Positions 6,333 to 12,154 of a stretch of DNA of 12,154 nt are shown piece after piece. The first letter of the stretch is position 1; each line of letters opens with the position of its first letter. The stretch comes from Nitrospirae bacterium RIFCSPHIGHO2_01_FULL_66_17 (GTDB lineage Bacteria > Nitrospirota > Nitrospiria > 2-01-FULL-66-17). The stretch covers positions 2,235 through 14,388 of the forward strand of contig MHEO01000031.1 of NCBI GenBank assembly GCA_001803875.1. The letters run 5' to 3'. The notes under the pieces are model-generated. The model made no database searches and was not told the origin of the DNA. It saw nothing but the letters and a program-made list of their open reading frames with translations. The translations under genes and the position numbers were made by a program.

Positions 6333-6983
6333 TTAGACCGTCTTGGGCAACTTCTCCCAGTCCGCCAGAAACTTTTTCAGTCCGATGTCCGTGAGCGGGT
6401 GCTTGGCCAACTGCATCAGCACCGCGTAGGGCATCGTCGCGACGTGAGCGCCCAGCATGGCCCCCTCGACGACGTGGAGCGGATGACGGACGCTGGCCAC
6501 CAACACCTGGGTGGAAAACCCGTAATTGCGATAGATCGTTACGATCTGCTTGATCACGTCCATGCCCTGCTCGCTGATGTCGTCGAGCCGCCCCACGAAC
6601 GGGCTGATGAACGAGGCCCCCGCCTTGGCGGCCAGCAGCGCCTGGGTCGACGAGAAGCACAGCGTGACGTTGGTCTTGATCCCCTCGCGGCTCAATTGCC
6701 GGACGGCTTTGAGTCCTTCGGGAATGAGGGGCACCTTGACCACGACGTTGTGGTGGATCTTGACGAGCTCGCGCCCCTCGCGCACGATGCCCTCGGCGTC
6801 CACCGCGGTCACCTCGGCGCTGATCGGGCCGTCGACGATCCGGCAGATGTCCGCGATGAGCTGCGCGAACGGCCGCCCTTCCTTGGCGACCAGCGACGGA
6901 TTGGTCGTGACCCCGTCGATGAGGCCCATCGCGGCCGCGTCGCGGATCTCGGTGAGATTGGCGCTGTCGAGGAACAATTTCAT
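6333..6983 (-). CDS. tal: Small transaldolase (fructose-6-phosphate aldolase-like, family 3B)
   Basis: This 216-aa TIM-barrel enzyme transfers a dihydroxyacetone unit in the non-oxidative pentose phosphate pathway. Visible are MKLFLDSANLTEI at the start, GVTTNPSL (T26-T27-N28), the Schiff-base lysine K83 in VVVKVPL, TNVTLCFS (104-111), SPFVGRLDD (127-135) and a C-terminal LKKFLADW. The family includes both transaldolases and fructose-6-phosphate aldolases. F129 stands where E. coli FSA has Tyr131, and TNVTL replaces the FSA-type sequence, so transaldolase activity is more likely than F6P aldolase. GAGGG lies 7 nt before the ATG, inside the end of the upstream small gene, whose stop is only 5 nt upstream, so the two are almost certainly co-expressed. 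The glycerate kinase follows downstream. Confidence 0.95.
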   Translation of the reverse strand: MKLFLDSANLTEIRDAAAMGLIDGVTTNPSLVAKEGRPFAQLIADICRIVDGPISAEVTAVDAEGIVREGRELVKIHHNVVVKVPLIPEGLKAVRQLSREGIKTNVTLCFSSTQALLAAKAGASFISPFVGRLDDISEQGMDVIKQIVTIYRNYGFSTQVLVASVRHPLHVVEGAMLGAHVATMPYAVLMQLAKHPLTDIGLKKFLADWEKLPKTV

Positions 6984-6987
6984 GGAA

Positions 6988-7257
6988 TCACCCTCGCCGA
7001 TCGGTTGAGTCGGCGCGCGGCGCTGCGGCGGGAGAGAACGCGTCGGCGCATGCCCGGCTGCAAAACGCGTGATCGACCCCGTCGATCCTCCGGATCACCG
7101 CCCGCGCCCTGGGAACGTACGTCGAGCACACGGGGTCGAGCACCATGGCCTCCGCAGCCAGACTCCCCGTCCGCCGGGATCGGGCGCTCCGCCCCCACGC
7201 GAGCAACAGGACCACGAGGAGCAGTCCCAATCCGGCATACACCGCCAGACGAACCAT
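6988..7257 (-). CDS. Small membrane-anchored YHS-like cysteine protein
   Basis: This 89-aa protein has one N-terminal hydrophobic segment (about residues 4-21) followed by a basic RSARSRR stretch, predicting a short anchor with the rest in the cytoplasm. The C-terminal half resembles a YHS-type metal-binding domain: DPVCSTYVP with C44, then GVDHAFCSRACADAF with C66 and C70. The spacing C-x21-C-x3-C and the closing phenylalanine fit that family, with CST where CGM is common. Such domains often bind a metal ion; that is family knowledge, and metal and role here are unknown. The gene follows a promoter-like sequence and ends 5 nt before the transaldolase ATG. If the promoter is used as drawn, the leader is only about 10 nt, so the start or the transcription site may be slightly off. 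Confidence 0.78.
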   Translation of the reverse strand: MVRLAVYAGLGLLLVVLLLAWGRSARSRRTGSLAAEAMVLDPVCSTYVPRARAVIRRIDGVDHAFCSRACADAFSPAAAPRADSTDRRG

Positions 7258-7273
7258 CGCTACGACCGCCCCC

Positions 7274-7303
7274 CTTATACTCCGTCCGGACTCGCGTTGT
7301 CAA
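7274..7303 (-). promoter_or_regulatory. Sigma70-like promoter for the YHS-like/transaldolase/glycerate kinase genes
   Basis: On the minus strand a perfect TTGACA (7303-7298) is followed by an 18-nt spacer and TATAAG (7279-7274), a 5/6 match. It lies in the 99-bp gap between the MFS gene and the YHS-like gene, so the downstream genes can be transcribed independently of phoU and the transporter. The predicted start near 7267 is very close to the ATG at 7257. Confidence 0.58.
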
Positions 7304-7307
7304 GCAA

Positions 7308-7328
7308 GATATTCACGGGGGACATATC
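7308..7328. promoter_or_regulatory. Possible operator dyad upstream of the -35 box
   Basis: GATAT-N11-ATATC is a small AT-rich dyad centred about 15 bp upstream of the -35 hexamer at 7298-7303, a usual position for an activator site. The arms are only 5 bp and no regulator gene is nearby, so this is a weak call. Confidence 0.2.
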
Positions 7329-7356
7329 GACCGGGCGGGGACGCGGCCTTACCGCG

Positions 7357-8841
7357 TCAATCGCGCCGCTGGCCCACAAAGACGAGCACCCAGACCGTCA
7401 GAACTCGTCCGATCCTTCCAAAGACCCTGGCCCCGGTCTCACGGGTGACGATCAAAAATTTGACGGTCAATTCCCGGGCGAGGAACGGCGACACCGGCCG
7501 CGCTTCCCGGATCAGGGGCAGGAATCGGATCGAGACCGCCAGCCTGAGCACGGCCGACAGCAGGAAAAGGATCTGGATGTTGGAGACGAGCGGCACATGG
7601 AGGGCGCCCAGGCGGACGACGTTCGGCAACCAAGGGATGAGCAGGCCGCCGAGCGACGCGCCGAGCACCGTCCCGACCGCGTTGGAGGTGTTGTAGACGG
7701 CCACGCACTGGGCGCGTTTGGGGGGTGTGACCGTGTCGAAGATGAAATTGCCCATCGCGAGGGAGAAGCCGGACCAGCTCACACCCGCGAACATCTGAAT
7801 CACCAGGATCAGGTAAAAGTTCGTCGTGCACAGCCACAGGAGCGGGATGACCGGCAACAATAGACCCGTGAGCGTGAGGACCTGCTTGTTACCGAAACGG
7901 TCGCAGAACCGCCCCCAGCCGGGGAGGATCAGAAACTGCGCCACCACCGTTGCGGCGGTGGCGAACATGAACTCCAGGTACGTAAAGTGGAGGTCGCGCA
8001 GCAGGTACGGCGCGATGAACGGGCCGGACACCTGGACCGCGAAGTGGATGAACGCGATGTAGGCGACGAACCGGCCAAAGTTGCTGTGCCGTCCGTCGCG
8101 GAGGAACTGCCAGAGCGAAAACCGGTCCTCGGCGGCCGCGGTGTAGGGCGGTTCGGCCATCCGGGACACGTAGTACGCGGAGGCAAACCGGGCCAACAGC
8201 GCCACCAGAAAGAGAACAGCGAAGCCCAGCGCGACGCGGCCCATCTGCTCGGCGCGGTGAAGAATCACGCCGCCCACGCAGAGCGCGGCGAACGCCGCGA
8301 CGCTCATCGCGCGGTTGCGGCGCCCGAAATAGCGGCCTCGCCGGTTCGAATCGACGAGATCGCCCATCAGGCTGTTCCAGGCGGGGCTCGCAAAATGTCC
8401 CGCCATGAAATAGACGGTGACGGCCCCGATGAGCCACCAGACCGGTCCCTCCGTGAACACGAAGGGGATCGCCAGGACGAACAGCCAGCTCAGGGCTTGG
8501 CCGAAGACGCCGGTCAGGATCAGCGCCTTGCGGTTCTTAAGGCGATGGAGCAGCCACACCGACACGAATTGAAACGACGCCCCCAGCCACTGCGGGAACG
8601 CGGCAAGCATGGCAATCTGCGGGTTGGTGGCCTTCAGAAAGATCGCGAACGCGCCTAGATAGCTCTCGCCGATGCCCGACATCACCGACGCCCACACGCC
8701 GTCCCGCTTCGAAAAAAGCAGGCTCTGCCGGATCTGCGGCTCGGAGGGAACGCGGGGGGCCGGGGCGGAATGCGGAACGGAACTCGAGCTGACGTCGTAC
8801 ACGGTGTTGCCGACCTCCGGGAACTGCTGGGAGTATAGCAT
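7357..8841 (-). CDS. MFS transporter, substrate unknown
   Basis: This inner-membrane transporter of the major facilitator superfamily has 494 aa and about 12 hydrophobic segments (roughly 50-70, 80-100, 107-128, 134-150, 178-197, 205-224, 258-280, 288-307, 321-337, 341-365, 385-405, 422-440). It carries a motif-A-like loop, GDLVDSNRRGRYFGRR (160-175), between segments 4 and 5, and a related half-site FCDRFGNK (312-319) in the second half. The first 45 residues are soluble and low in complexity. ATG 8841 is given as the start, but its usual ribosome-site position is occupied by a GC hairpin; GTG 8802, with GGAGG about 11 nt upstream, is a good alternative and would lose 13 residues. It begins 32 bp after phoU, so it is likely the distal gene of the pst-phoU transcript. 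That position makes a phosphate-related role possible but not shown. Confidence 0.88.
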   Translation of the reverse strand: MLYSQQFPEVGNTVYDVSSSSVPHSAPAPRVPSEPQIRQSLLFSKRDGVWASVMSGIGESYLGAFAIFLKATNPQIAMLAAFPQWLGASFQFVSVWLLHRLKNRKALILTGVFGQALSWLFVLAIPFVFTEGPVWWLIGAVTVYFMAGHFASPAWNSLMGDLVDSNRRGRYFGRRNRAMSVAAFAALCVGGVILHRAEQMGRVALGFAVLFLVALLARFASAYYVSRMAEPPYTAAAEDRFSLWQFLRDGRHSNFGRFVAYIAFIHFAVQVSGPFIAPYLLRDLHFTYLEFMFATAATVVAQFLILPGWGRFCDRFGNKQVLTLTGLLLPVIPLLWLCTTNFYLILVIQMFAGVSWSGFSLAMGNFIFDTVTPPKRAQCVAVYNTSNAVGTVLGASLGGLLIPWLPNVVRLGALHVPLVSNIQILFLLSAVLRLAVSIRFLPLIREARPVSPFLARELTVKFLIVTRETGARVFGRIGRVLTVWVLVFVGQRRD

Positions 8842-8859
8842 CCCGCGCGACCGCGCGGG
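8842..8859. other. Perfect GC hairpin between phoU and the MFS gene
   Basis: CCCGCGCG-AC-CGCGCGGG has 8-bp arms with a 2-nt centre. It lies 14 bp past the phoU stop and touches the MFS ATG at 8841. No T-tract follows on either strand, so it is not a standard terminator. It could hide the start region of the MFS mRNA or weaken read-through. Confidence 0.45.
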
Positions 8860-8873
8860 GACTGACGGGACGG

Positions 8874-9527
8874 TCAGATGGTGGTGTGCCGGATGATCTT
8901 GCCTTCGACCAGGTAGACGACCATCTCGGCCACGTTGGTCGCGTGGTCCGCGATCCGTTCGATGTACTTCGCGACGAACGTGATCCGGATCGCGCGCCGG
9001 ATCGTCTGCGGGTCTTCGATCATGTAGGACAAGAGTTCGCGGAAGATCTGGCTGGTGAGGTCGTCCACGAACGCGTCGGACCGGCAGACCTTGCGAGCGA
9101 GGTCGGCATTGCGGTTGACGAACGCGTCGAGCGCTTCCTTGACCATCGTGCGGGCGCACTCCGCCATGCGCGGGATGTCGATGTACGGCTTGAGTTGCGG
9201 CTCTTCGGTCAGCTCCAGCGCTCGCTCGCAGATGTCTTCCGCCAGATCGCTCATCCGTTCCAGGTCGGTGGAGATCTTCATCGCGGTGGTGATGAAGCGG
9301 AGGTCGCTCGCCGTCGGCTGGCGGAGCGCGATCAGGCGGATGCACTCCTCGTCGATCTCCACGTCGTAGGCGTTGACCTGGTGGTCGGTGGCGATGACGG
9401 TTTTGGCCAACTCGGTGTCGCGCTCAACGAGCGCTTTGATCGCGTTGGCCACCTGGGTTTCGACCAGCGCCCCCATGCGGAGGATGCGTTCTTTGAGCGC
9501 GGTCAGCTCTTCGTCGAACACTCTCAT
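8874..9527 (-). CDS. phoU: Phosphate-signalling regulator PhoU
   Basis: PhoU is a cytoplasmic helical protein that links the PstSCAB transporter to the PhoR/PhoB two-component system and restrains phosphate uptake when phosphate is plentiful. The 217-aa product has the normal length and two PhoU repeats, each with its metal-binding helix: DLERMSDLAEDICE (88-101) and YIERIADHATNVAE (188-201). ATG 9527 is chosen because MRVFDEELTALKERI matches the typical PhoU start and AGGG lies 7 nt upstream; the open frame continues upstream into the repeat without homology. It follows pstB, but 168 bp separate them, of which 126 bp are the palindromic repeat copy 2. This is a wider gap than between the other pst genes. 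No Pho box is visible in this gap. Confidence 0.96.
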   Translation of the reverse strand: MRVFDEELTALKERILRMGALVETQVANAIKALVERDTELAKTVIATDHQVNAYDVEIDEECIRLIALRQPTASDLRFITTAMKISTDLERMSDLAEDICERALELTEEPQLKPYIDIPRMAECARTMVKEALDAFVNRNADLARKVCRSDAFVDDLTSQIFRELLSYMIEDPQTIRRAIRITFVAKYIERIADHATNVAEMVVYLVEGKIIRHTTI

Positions 9528-9564
9528 ATATATCCCTAGAAGTATCCGGGCATGCTCGGCTGTT

Positions 9565-9690
9565 GGAGCCTGTTCAGGGATGGCCAGATGCAAGGCGGAA
9601 GAAGGCCTTGCGCGCGGAGCGTACTGGCTCGTACGTGAGCACGCAAGGCCGACTGACAACGCAGCAGATGGTCATTCATGGACAGGCTCC
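9565..9690 (-). repeat. 126-bp palindromic dispersed repeat, copy 2, inside the pst-phoU operon
   Basis: This is the inverted copy of the element at 4169-4294, the same length with 9 differences by hand count. Read on the minus strand it begins 5 bp after the pstB stop codon and ends 37 bp before the phoU ATG. Relative to the upstream gene it has the same orientation as copy 1. The inner inverted repeat and the perfect 9-bp outer ends are kept. One arm position shows a paired change between copies (G-C to T-A), which keeps the stem intact. No T-tract follows the inner stem, so read-through into phoU is likely, but RNA processing or partial attenuation is possible. Confidence 0.9.
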
Positions 9691-9695
9691 CGCTC

Positions 9696-10457
9696 CTAGC
9701 CGAATCGCCCGGTGATATAGTCCTCAGTCACCTTATCGCGCGGGTTGGTGAAGATCTGCGATGTCGGCCCGAACTCCACGAGCTGGCCCAGCATGAAAAA
9801 CGCCGTCGTGTCCGAGACGCGGGCCGCCTGCTGCATGTTGTGCGTGACGATCACCATCGTATAGTTTTTCTTGAGATCAAGCAACAGCTCTTCGATCCGG
9901 CCCGTCGCGATGGGGTCCAGCGCGGAGCACGGCTCGTCCAGCAGGAGGACCTCCGGCTCGACCGCCAGGGCGCGGGCAATGCACAGCCGCTGCTGCTGGC
10001 CGCCCGAGAGCGCCAGCGCGCTGTGATGGAGTTTGTCCTTGACCTCGTCCCACAACGCCGCCTTCTTGAGGCTCTCCTCCACCAGCGCGTCCAGCCGGGC
10101 GCGCTCTTTGATCCCGCACAGCCGCGGGCCGTAAGCGACGTTGTCATAGATCGGCTTCGGAAACGGGTTCGGCTTCTGAAAGACCATCCCGATTCGCAGC
10201 CGGATTTCGATGGGGTCGACGCCCGGGGCGTACAGGTCCTGGCCCTTGAAGAGGACGCGGCCCGCCACCCGAAACCCGGGCATCAGGTCGTTGATGCGGT
10301 TCAGGCAGCGGATGAACGTGCTCTTGCCGCAGCCGGACGGCCCGATCACGGCCGTGATCCGCCGCTCCATCATCGAGAGCGACATGTTCCGCAGCGCCTG
10401 GGTGTGCCCGTACCAGGCGTTGAGGTCGTGGACTTCGAGCGCGGTGGTCTCGTCCAT
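9696..10457 (-). CDS. pstB: Phosphate ABC transporter ATP-binding protein PstB
   Basis: PstB is the ATPase of the high-affinity phosphate importer PstSCAB and works as a dimer at the cytoplasmic face of PstA/PstC. The 253-aa product has typical length. Visible are Walker A GPSGCGKST (39-47), the Q-loop in MVFQKPNPFPKPIYDNV (Q94) that is characteristic of PstB, signature LSGGQQQR (150-157), Walker B VLLLDEP (170-176), the D-loop SALDP and switch His206 in VTHNMQQAARVSD. It ends with the PstB-type tail TEDYITGRFG. ATG 10457 is only 2 nt after the pstA stop codon and has no clear ribosome-binding site, so translation is probably coupled to pstA. The stop is followed 5 bp later by the palindromic repeat. 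Confidence 0.97.
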   Translation of the reverse strand: MDETTALEVHDLNAWYGHTQALRNMSLSMMERRITAVIGPSGCGKSTFIRCLNRINDLMPGFRVAGRVLFKGQDLYAPGVDPIEIRLRIGMVFQKPNPFPKPIYDNVAYGPRLCGIKERARLDALVEESLKKAALWDEVKDKLHHSALALSGGQQQRLCIARALAVEPEVLLLDEPCSALDPIATGRIEELLLDLKKNYTMVIVTHNMQQAARVSDTTAFFMLGQLVEFGPTSQIFTNPRDKVTEDYITGRFG

Positions 10458-10459
10458 CG

Positions 10460-11341
10460 TCAGAGATTCAATCGCTTTTGATACCGCTGGCGGAGGAACA
10501 CCGCCAGCGCGTTCATCAGCAACAGGACCGCCAGGAGCACCAGGATCGCCGCGGCCGCGTTCGCGTGAAACCCGGCTTGAGGCCGGGACACCCAATTAAA
10601 AATCTGGATCGGCAGGGCCGTAAAGGGCGCGAAGAGACCGTCGGGCAGAAACGCCACGTACGTGAGCGCGCCGATGGTGATCAGCGGCGCCGCCTCGCCG
10701 ATCGCGCGCGAAAACGCGAGGATCGAGCCCGTCAGAATCCCCGGCAGCGCGAGCGGCAACACCTGGTGCCAGATCGTCTGCCAGCGATCGGCCCCCAGCG
10801 CGAACGAGGCTTCGCGGATCGACCGCGGCACGGTGCGCAGCGCTTCGCGCGACGAGATGATGATGATCGGCAGCACGAGGAGCGCCATCGTCAGCGCGCC
10901 GGACAGCAGGCTCCGGTCGAATCCCATCGCGCGCACGAACAGCTCCAGGCCCAGTAACCCGTAGATGATCGACGGCACGCCGGCGAGGTTGGAGATGTTG
11001 ACCTCGACCACGCGCGAGAACCACGACTTGCCCGCGTACTCCTCGAGATAAATCGCCGCGCCCACGCCGATGGGGAACGCGAAGACGGCGGTCAGCAGGA
11101 TCAGGCACACGGTCCCCACGAGCGCGGAAAGGATCCCGGCCTCTTCCGGCTTGCGCGACGGGAAGCTCGTGAGAAATTGCCACGACAGCCGCCCCGCGCC
11201 GTCGGCGATCGCGTCGAGCAACAGCAGCGCAAGGCTTCCCAAGGCGATGGCGAGCGTCGTCACGGCGAGGGCTTTGAACCCCAGCTCCATTCGCCGGCGG
11301 CGCGACAGCATGCGCGCGAGCGTGTGCGCCTCGATCCTCAT
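10460..11341 (-). CDS. pstA: Phosphate ABC transporter permease PstA
   Basis: PstA is one of the two inner-membrane permease subunits of the PstSCAB phosphate importer. The 293-aa protein has an N-terminal membrane segment (about 22-43), a periplasmic loop with SFPSRKPEEAGI, and five further hydrophobic segments. The conserved cytoplasmic EAA-type loop begins at EASFALGADRWQTIWHQVLP (177-196) and continues to SRAIGEAAPL; this is where PstB docks. ATG 11341 is chosen because it overlaps the pstC stop codon by 4 bp (ATGA), and GGGAG/CAGG purines lie just upstream. An open frame continues far upstream on this strand but is only the shadow of pstC. The pstC-pstA-pstB spacing shows a single translationally coupled operon. 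Confidence 0.97.
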   Translation of the reverse strand: MRIEAHTLARMLSRRRRMELGFKALAVTTLAIALGSLALLLLDAIADGAGRLSWQFLTSFPSRKPEEAGILSALVGTVCLILLTAVFAFPIGVGAAIYLEEYAGKSWFSRVVEVNISNLAGVPSIIYGLLGLELFVRAMGFDRSLLSGALTMALLVLPIIIISSREALRTVPRSIREASFALGADRWQTIWHQVLPLALPGILTGSILAFSRAIGEAAPLITIGALTYVAFLPDGLFAPFTALPIQIFNWVSRPQAGFHANAAAAILVLLAVLLLMNALAVFLRQRYQKRLNL

Positions 11342-12154
11342 CCGACCTGCTCCCGAAACCGCTGCTTGATCCACTGGCTGACAAGGTTCAGCGCCAGCGT
11401 CCCCAGAAACAGCATCATCCCCACGGCAAAGATCGTCCGGTACTCGATCGTCCCCGTCGGCGTGTCGCCGAGACTCACCTGGACGATGTACGCCGTCATC
11501 GTCTCGATCGGCACGGTGGGATTGAGCGTCAGGCGCGGCTGCTGACCCGCCGCGATCGCCAGGATCATCGTCTCGCCGATCGCGCGCGAGACCCCCAACA
11601 GCAGCGATGCCGCGATGCCCGAGAACGCCGCCGGAACAACGACCTTCACGGCGACCTGGAGCTTCGATGAGCCCAGCGCGTACGCCCCCTCGCGCAAACT
11701 CTGCGGCACGGCGTACATCGCGTCTTCGCTGAGCGAGGACACCATCGGGATGATCATGAGGCCGATCACGATCCCGGGGCTGAGCGCGTTGAAGCCCGAC
11801 AGCGAAGGGATGACGGTCTGCAGCAGCGGCGTGACGAAGAGCAGCGCGAAGTAGCCGTACACGACGGTCGGCACGCCCGCCAAGACCTCCAAGACCGGCT
11901 TCACGAGATGCCGCACACGGTCCGTGGCGTACTCCGACAGATACAAGGCACTGACCAGGCCGATCGGCGTCGCGACGCACACGGCGATCCCGGCGGTGAG
12001 CACCGTGCCGGCGACGAGCGGCAGGATGCCGAAGTGCTTGTCCGCAAAGAGTGGCGTCCACTGGGTGTCGGTCAGAAACGCGAGCAAGGACACTTCGCGG
12101 AAGAACGCGAGGGTTTCGACCAGCAGCACCGCAACGATGCCGAGCGTGGTCAGG
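11338..12154 (-). CDS. pstC: Phosphate ABC transporter permease PstC, 5' end outside window
   Basis: PstC is the second permease subunit of the PstSCAB importer. 271 residues are present; the frame stays open to the window edge (TTLGIVAVLLVETLAFF is part of the first membrane segment), so the N-terminus, probably a few tens of residues, is missing. Visible are the TDTQWTPLFADKHFGILPLV block typical of PstC, LSEYATDRVRHLVKP, LAGVPTVVYGYFAL, and the EAA-type loop EGAYALGSSKLQVAVKVVVP followed by VSRAIGETM. A GTG at 12129 is internal, not the start. The stop overlaps the pstA ATG by 4 bp. pstS would be expected upstream but lies outside the window, as does any Pho box. Confidence 0.96.
   Translation of the reverse strand, partial: LTTLGIVAVLLVETLAFFREVSLLAFLTDTQWTPLFADKHFGILPLVAGTVLTAGIAVCVATPIGLVSALYLSEYATDRVRHLVKPVLEVLAGVPTVVYGYFALLFVTPLLQTVIPSLSGFNALSPGIVIGLMIIPMVSSLSEDAMYAVPQSLREGAYALGSSKLQVAVKVVVPAAFSGIAASLLLGVSRAIGETMILAIAAGQQPRLTLNPTVPIETMTAYIVQVSLGDTPTGTIEYRTIFAVGMMLFLGTLALNLVSQWIKQRFREQVG

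Noticed and set aside
5380..6336. 318-codon plus-strand frame opposite the glycerate kinase
   Set aside because: His/Arg/Asp-rich composition typical of the complement of a GC-rich gene, with no recognisable motif.
7069..7863. Plus-strand frame opposite the YHS-like and MFS genes
   Set aside because: Low-complexity hydrophilic shadow crossing a promoter and two convincing genes.
8842..9345. N-terminal extension of the MFS frame to 9345
   Set aside because: It overlaps phoU on the same strand, is proline/arginine-rich and has no membrane segment; the MFS protein starts at 8841 or 8802.
9528..9564. Separate promoter for phoU
   Set aside because: A GATACT -10-like hexamer exists, but there is no -35 match at a proper distance.
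11342..12061. Upstream extension of the pstA frame
   Set aside because: It lies antisense-free but out of frame within pstC, and PstA homology begins at 11341; it is a shadow of pstC.
1..12154. CRISPR arrays, tRNA or rRNA genes, phage or toxin-antitoxin or defence genes
   Set aside because: No regularly spaced repeats, cloverleaf-like sequences, rRNA motifs or such protein motifs were seen on either strand.

Overview
The window is dense, GC-rich bacterial chromosome with 11 protein-coding genes (two cut by the window edges), short intergenic gaps, and no rRNA, tRNA, CRISPR array, phage gene or transposase gene that I can see. The lipoprotein signal and the Pst/PhoU set suggest a Gram-negative organism. 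The style of the proteins and of the dispersed palindromic repeat reminds me of uncultured Nitrospirota or Methylomirabilota/Rokubacteria-type genomes. That placement is an impression from memory, not a computed result.

Left part (1-4169). An AlaC-like aminotransferase (minus strand, 3' end cut off) is divergent from pdxJ (plus strand). The 233-bp gap between them holds a near-consensus sigma70-type promoter for the aminotransferase and a weaker one for pdxJ. pdxJ is followed after 36 bp by a two-domain class II aldolase/short-chain dehydrogenase of the RhaD/YuxG type, probably in the same transcript. Both the aminotransferase and PdxJ belong to PLP biology (PLP user and PNP synthase), but no functional link is demonstrated.

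Middle part (4295-9564), all on the minus strand. In transcription order: phoU, an MFS transporter of unknown substrate, then after a promoter-like sequence a small membrane-anchored YHS-like cysteine protein, a small transaldolase, a glycerate 2-kinase and an NlpC/P60 lipoprotein hydrolase. The YHS-like gene and the transaldolase are only 5 nt apart. The transaldolase and kinase fit a small sugar-phosphate/glycerate module.

Right part (9565-12154). pstC (5' end cut off), pstA and pstB of the high-affinity phosphate ABC transporter are tightly packed (4-bp overlap, then a 2-nt gap) and run into phoU, so the classical pst-phoU order is present. pstS and the operon promoter would lie outside the window.

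The most unusual structure is a 126-bp palindromic repeat present twice in inverted orientation (4169-4294 and 9565-9690, 9 differences by hand count). Each copy starts at or 5 bp after the stop codon of the preceding gene, in the same orientation relative to it. One copy lies inside the pst-phoU operon. Other points of note are a glycerate kinase whose family-conserved N-terminus has no ATG/GTG/TTG start, and a PdxJ with substitutions at otherwise well conserved positions. I found no convincing new multi-gene system.
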